DNA of 64,000 nt. Source: JBFMHP01 sp964557295. Lineage in GTDB: Bacteria; Pseudomonadota; Gammaproteobacteria; RBG-16-57-12. Both the position numbers and the translations under genes were made by a program. Where the stretch lies: positions 1 to 64,000 of the forward strand of contig CAZKZP010000016.1 in NCBI GenBank assembly GCA_964557295.1, written 5' to 3'. The notes beneath the pieces are model-generated. The model saw nothing but the letters and a program-made list of their open reading frames with translations. It was not told the DNA's origin and did no database searches. Of the stretch, positions 60,454 to 64,000 are shown in pieces (position 1 is the first letter of the stretch; every line of letters begins with the position of its first letter).

Positions 60454-61128
60454 ATGGAGAAGTTGATCGGCGATGGGTGTTGGAACCGAATCGGCGTCTG
60501 GGGCCGGAGCGAGACGAAGTGTTCGTTGCTCTCCCAGGTCATCCACTGTCACAACTGCGAGGTGTTTCATGAAGGCAGTCAATCCGTATTCCGCAAGGAA
60601 ATGTCCGAGGAATACCGCGATGAATTGACGCGCCGGCTCGCCGCGGAGAAGCATTTCACGAAAATAGTCGGCCAAACAGTGCTCGTGTTCAGGGTGGCGG
60701 ACGAATGGGTGGCGCTATGGACTCGACAGGTCAGGGAAATCGCCAGAAAGCGTCCGGTGCAACGGATTCCACACAATCACAACCCCTATCTGGCGGGCAT
60801 TACGAATATCTCCGGAGAAATTGCCTTGTGCTTTTCGTTGAAGAATATCTTGAAAATGGCAGGCGGTGATCGACCGAGCGAGGACTCGGCGGATGCTGAC
60901 CGAAAGCGTCTGGTGGTGAGCTATTATCAGGGCGAAAGCTACATTTTCCTGGCTGATGAAATCGGCGAAGTGCGCCAGTGCGCGGAGGCGGAGATCTTGC
61001 CATTGCCCGACACCGTGAACAATGGTGAGCTGAGTTTCATGAGCGGGATCTTTGAATGGCGCCAGAAACGTGTGGGGTTAATCGATCATGAGTTGCTGTT
61101 CTCGGTCGTCGAGAGGAGTTTGATGTGA
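60454..61128 (+). CDS. wspD: CheW-like coupling protein WspD
   Basis: 224 residues. An N-terminal extension with DGCWNRIGVWG and a Cys/His cluster (IHCHNCEVFH) is characteristic of WspD; the CheW fold follows (TVLVFRVADEWVALWTRQVR, NPYLAGITNISGEIALCFSL). The ATG at 60454 is preferred because AATAGG lies eight bases upstream; another at 60430 overlaps wspC. Its stop overlaps the wspE GTG. Confidence 0.88.
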   Translation: MEKLIGDGCWNRIGVWGRSETKCSLLSQVIHCHNCEVFHEGSQSVFRKEMSEEYRDELTRRLAAEKHFTKIVGQTVLVFRVADEWVALWTRQVREIARKRPVQRIPHNHNPYLAGITNISGEIALCFSLKNILKMAGGDRPSEDSADADRKRLVVSYYQGESYIFLADEIGEVRQCAEAEILPLPDTVNNGELSFMSGIFEWRQKRVGLIDHELLFSVVERSLM

Positions 61129-63881
61129 GCGGATCCGGCCAGGATTCGGTGAGCATGCTCGAGCTGTTTCGAACCGAAATGGCGCGGCAACTGACTGCCA
61201 TGGAGGAGGCGCTGCGGGTTTACCGCTCCCACAACGACACCGTTTTGGTGCATCGCAGCGTGCATTCGATCAAAGGCGCGGCGCGGCTGGTCAGCGTGAG
61301 TGCCATTGAGCAGATTTGTATTCAGGCGGAAAGTTATTTGAACCGTGCGATGGAGGCAGGATCGGATCTGAGCAGTGACGGGCTCGACTGGCTGCATCGA
61401 GTGGTGGACGTCATAACCAGGATGATATCACTGCCGGAGAACGATCTGGCATCGATCGCACTTGGTTCGTTCGACGGAGTCCAGGAAATTGCAGCCGCCA
61501 TGCGGGCGCTGGAGGCGAACATTGCGTCTTTGCCAGCCAAGCAAACGCCCGAAAATACGTCAACGGGAAAAACCGCTTCGAAATCGCGAAATGCGCCGGA
61601 GGTTTTCCTTGATCCGCAGATGCTTGCACTCTTTCGCGAAGAAGTGGATGTACACACGCAAGCCTTGATTACCAATCTGCTGGTGCACGAGGGCGGATCG
61701 GATGAATCGGTACTTCAGGCCTTGATGCGCGCCGCGCATTCGATCAAGGGGGCGGCGAAACTGGCCGGGGTCGGAGCGGCGCAGGCGCTTGCGCATCAGA
61801 TGGAGGATGTGTTCGTTTCAGCGCAGAAAAAACTCATCACGCTGACGCCGGACGCGGTGGATCTGCTGCTGAAGTCGGTCGATGTCATCAAGGATGTCTC
61901 CGGCTTGCCGCTGGAGGAACTTTCCCGACAATCCGACTGGACCCCGGAGGTTGCTCCGCTGGTAGAGGCGTTGACGGACTTGGCCCAAGGGAGATACAAG
62001 CCGCGCCATGCGCCGGAGGCCGCCGCAGGTGGTGGCGGTATTCATGCGCAACCTGCAAGCCGAGGTGCGGCTTTGGAGAACGCTCCGGTTGTCGCGTCAA
62101 GCAACGGCGGGGAGCGCGCGCGGAACTCCGAGGCGGATCGCGTTTTGAAAGTGACGGCGGAACGCTGGGATCGGATGATGGGATTGGCCGGTGAGGTGAA
62201 GGTGGAAACCGGCCACTTGCATGGTTATATCGATTCGCTGGCCTATGTGAAGAAGCAACAAAGCGAGATCATGTCGCTGCTCGAGCGGGTTCGAGACGAG
62301 GTGCGCGAGCGTGATGGGCCGCGCCATGTGCTGGAGAAGCTCGCGGAACTCACCCACAAGGTCAACGATTGCCGTCATTTTGTGTCCACACAGATGTCGG
62401 AGATCGATCTTTACGAGCAGCGGGTCAGCCATCTCGCCGACAAGCTGCACAAAGAGGCGATTAGAACCAAGATGCGCCCGTTTCAGGATGCGGTGCAGAA
62501 TTTTCACCGCATGGTGCGTGATATCGCCAAGTCGCTCGAAAAGAAAGTTTCATTCCAGATTCGCGGCGAGACGACCCAGGTGGACCGCGATGTTCTGGAG
62601 AAGGTCGAAGCATCGCTGAATCATCTGCTGCGCAACGCCCTCGATCACGCCATCGAGCATCCGGAGCAACGACGGTTGCGCGGCAAGCCCGAGATCGGGG
62701 TCATCGTGTTGTCCGCGGCTCACGTCGAAGGAATGCTCCTGATAACGATCGAGGACGACGGCGCCGGGATCGATGTGGAGGGTGTCCGCCGCAAGGTGCT
62801 GCAGAGGAAATTGGTCTCGCCGGATGTCGCAGCCTCATTGTCGGATGGCGAGCTGCTGGAGTTTTTGTTTTTACCCGGATTCAGCACGCGCGACAGTGTG
62901 ACCGAGCTCTCGGGAAGAGGGGTCGGACTCGACGTGGTGCGCGATGCGATCCAGGCGCTGCATGGCTCGGTCAAAGTGACGACGGCCTTGGACCGGGGCA
63001 CGAAATTCAGCTTGAAGCTCCCACTGACCTTGTCCGTGATGTCGACGCTCGTGGTCAAGCTTGGACAGGATCACTATGCATTTCCGCTGTCGCGGATAAA
63101 GCGCGCCCTGCGTGTGCCGGCGGCTGAGGTCGAGCTGGTCGAGGGGCATCAGTATGTCTCGGTCGATGGGCAGCAGATCGGGATACTTTCCTGCGCGGAG
63201 GCCTTGGAGCTCGACGAGACGGCCGGGGCGCACGGCGAGTTGGCGATCGTGGTGATATCGGATAACACGCATGTCTATGGCGTCGTGGTCGATGCCTTTG
63301 CCGGCCAGCGCGAGGTGGCGGTGCAGAACATCGACCGGCGGCTCGGCAAGCATCAGGACGTCAGTGCCTATGCGTTGCTGGAGGATGGCAGCACAGTTTT
63401 CGTCATTGATGTGGATGATCTCGTCAAAACCATCGATGCCCTGGTCAAAGGCGGTCGTATTTCCCGCATCCGCACCGCGCAGGGCCAGGATCAGGCGGTC
63501 GACATTAATAGAATCCTGGTTGTTGACGATTCTATTACTGTGCGGGAGATCGAACGCAAGCTGCTCTCCGTCGCCGGGTATCGAGTGGATGTCGCGGTTG
63601 ACGGGGTCGACGGCTGGAATGCAGTGCGCTCCGGTGCTTATGACTTGATCATCACCGACATCGACATGCCGCGCTTGGACGGGATCGATCTGGTTAGGAT
63701 GATCAAGAGTCACTCCCGTTTTGCCGCGATCCCGGTGATCATCGTCTCTTACAAGGATCGGGCGGAAGACCGAAAGCGCGGGATGGAGGCCGGTGCGGAT
63801 TATTATCTGACCAAGGGAAGCTTTCATGATGACTCGTTTTTGAATGCGGTGTTTGATTTGATCGGCGGGGCTGTGAAGTGA
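61125..63881 (+). CDS. wspE: Hybrid CheA-type kinase with receiver, WspE
   Basis: 918 residues starting at a GTG with GAGAGGAG seven bases before. Two Hpt domains (phospho-His47 in VHSIKGAARLV; His205 in AAHSIKGAAKLAG) replace the single one of WspE in Pseudomonas. A dimerisation region, ATPase (HLLRNALDHAIEHPEQR, IEDDGAGID, LSGRGVGLDVVRD), CheW-like domain and a receiver at about 795-915 (ILVVDDSITVRE, Asp in IITDIDMPRLDG, Lys in YLTKGSF) follow. In Wsp systems this kinase phosphorylates the diguanylate cyclase WspR and the esterase WspF. The stop overlaps the wspF start by four bases. Confidence 0.93.
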   Translation: MSGSGQDSVSMLELFRTEMARQLTAMEEALRVYRSHNDTVLVHRSVHSIKGAARLVSVSAIEQICIQAESYLNRAMEAGSDLSSDGLDWLHRVVDVITRMISLPENDLASIALGSFDGVQEIAAAMRALEANIASLPAKQTPENTSTGKTASKSRNAPEVFLDPQMLALFREEVDVHTQALITNLLVHEGGSDESVLQALMRAAHSIKGAAKLAGVGAAQALAHQMEDVFVSAQKKLITLTPDAVDLLLKSVDVIKDVSGLPLEELSRQSDWTPEVAPLVEALTDLAQGRYKPRHAPEAAAGGGGIHAQPASRGAALENAPVVASSNGGERARNSEADRVLKVTAERWDRMMGLAGEVKVETGHLHGYIDSLAYVKKQQSEIMSLLERVRDEVRERDGPRHVLEKLAELTHKVNDCRHFVSTQMSEIDLYEQRVSHLADKLHKEAIRTKMRPFQDAVQNFHRMVRDIAKSLEKKVSFQIRGETTQVDRDVLEKVEASLNHLLRNALDHAIEHPEQRRLRGKPEIGVIVLSAAHVEGMLLITIEDDGAGIDVEGVRRKVLQRKLVSPDVAASLSDGELLEFLFLPGFSTRDSVTELSGRGVGLDVVRDAIQALHGSVKVTTALDRGTKFSLKLPLTLSVMSTLVVKLGQDHYAFPLSRIKRALRVPAAEVELVEGHQYVSVDGQQIGILSCAEALELDETAGAHGELAIVVISDNTHVYGVVVDAFAGQREVAVQNIDRRLGKHQDVSAYALLEDGSTVFVIDVDDLVKTIDALVKGGRISRIRTAQGQDQAVDINRILVVDDSITVREIERKLLSVAGYRVDVAVDGVDGWNAVRSGAYDLIITDIDMPRLDGIDLVRMIKSHSRFAAIPVIIVSYKDRAEDRKRGMEAGADYYLTKGSFHDDSFLNAVFDLIGGAVK

Positions 63882-64000
63882 GAATTGCGATTGTCAATGA
63901 CATGCCGATGGCGGTGGAAGCGCTGCGCAGGATCGTCGTCGAGCAGCAAATCCATCAGGTCGCCTGGATCGCCGCATCCGGGCGTGAAGCGATCGTGTGC
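63878..64000 (+). CDS. wspF: CheB-type methylesterase WspF, N-terminal fragment
   Basis: Only 41 codons are inside the window: MRIAIVNDMPMAVEALRRIV, then VEQQIHQVAWIAASGREAIV. This is the start of a receiver domain with the acidic N-D pair and is strikingly like the WspF N-terminus. The GTG start overlaps the wspE stop (GTGA). The esterase part and any wspR lie beyond the window. Confidence 0.88.
   Translation, partial: MRIAIVNDMPMAVEALRRIVVEQQIHQVAWIAASGREAIVC

Overview
The window reads as a scaffold of a flagellated, sulfur-oxidising gammaproteobacterium with fairly high GC. The case rests on gene neighbourhoods typical of the class (pepA-holC-valS facing lptF-lptG; pcnB-folK-dNK-panB-panC; mnmA-hflD), on FlgP/FlgT-type flagellar outer-membrane proteins, and on a soxX-soxA pair. 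A species cannot be named. No tRNA, rRNA, CRISPR array, prophage or transposase gene was seen. Six runs of exactly ten N are fixed-size gap marks, not measured gaps: protein continuity suggests about 27 codons are missing in valS and about 35 in ettA, but nothing in the DUF1631 gene. In soxX the contig edge carries a 33-base antisense copy of soxA, which looks like an amplification chimera (perhaps a single-cell genome).

Layout. 1-9.2 kb: valS (partial), a small unknown protein, holC and pepA on the minus strand, facing lptF-lptG; then RDD protein, soxA, soxX and the BepA-like protease on the minus strand. 9.3-12.8 kb: a TusA-like sulfur carrier, a secreted VWA-like protein, flgP-flgT and a PilZ protein. 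13-25.5 kb: pcnB, folK, a deoxynucleoside kinase, panBCD, ppc, purB and acnB. Between ppc and purB lie two tandem, diverged small-RNA genes on the minus strand, each with a canonical GG-N10-GC sigma-54 promoter, an upstream palindromic activator site, a conserved 5' stem, a CU-rich anti-Shine-Dalgarno linker and a rho-independent terminator. I consider this the most interesting undescribed element. 25.5-34 kb: a TPR membrane protein, a 263-bp MITE-like element flanked by TA, hflD, mnmA, a PQQ-type sugar dehydrogenase lipoprotein, a DUF1631 protein and rluE.

34-51 kb: fliJ (sigma-54 promoter) and fliK, then a chemotaxis operon (STAS, cheY, cheA, cheW, a cytosolic globin-PAS-PAS-PAS chemoreceptor, cheR, cheD, cheB) resembling the Pseudomonas Che2 layout, then a very large hybrid histidine kinase and a response regulator. 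51-56.4 kb: ettA, prmB, a small AT-rich island with a lipoprotein and an unknown gene, and hemN. 56.5 kb to the end: a second chemosensory operon in exact wspA-B-C-D-E-F order, whose receptor has a periplasmic c-type haem motif and a sigma-28-like promoter; the window ends inside wspF.

Together the two chemosensory systems pair two haem-type sensors (a cytosolic globin and a periplasmic haem c) with a sulfur-oxidising, haem-making cell, suggesting that oxygen or redox position drives both movement and, if a wspR follows the window, c-di-GMP output.
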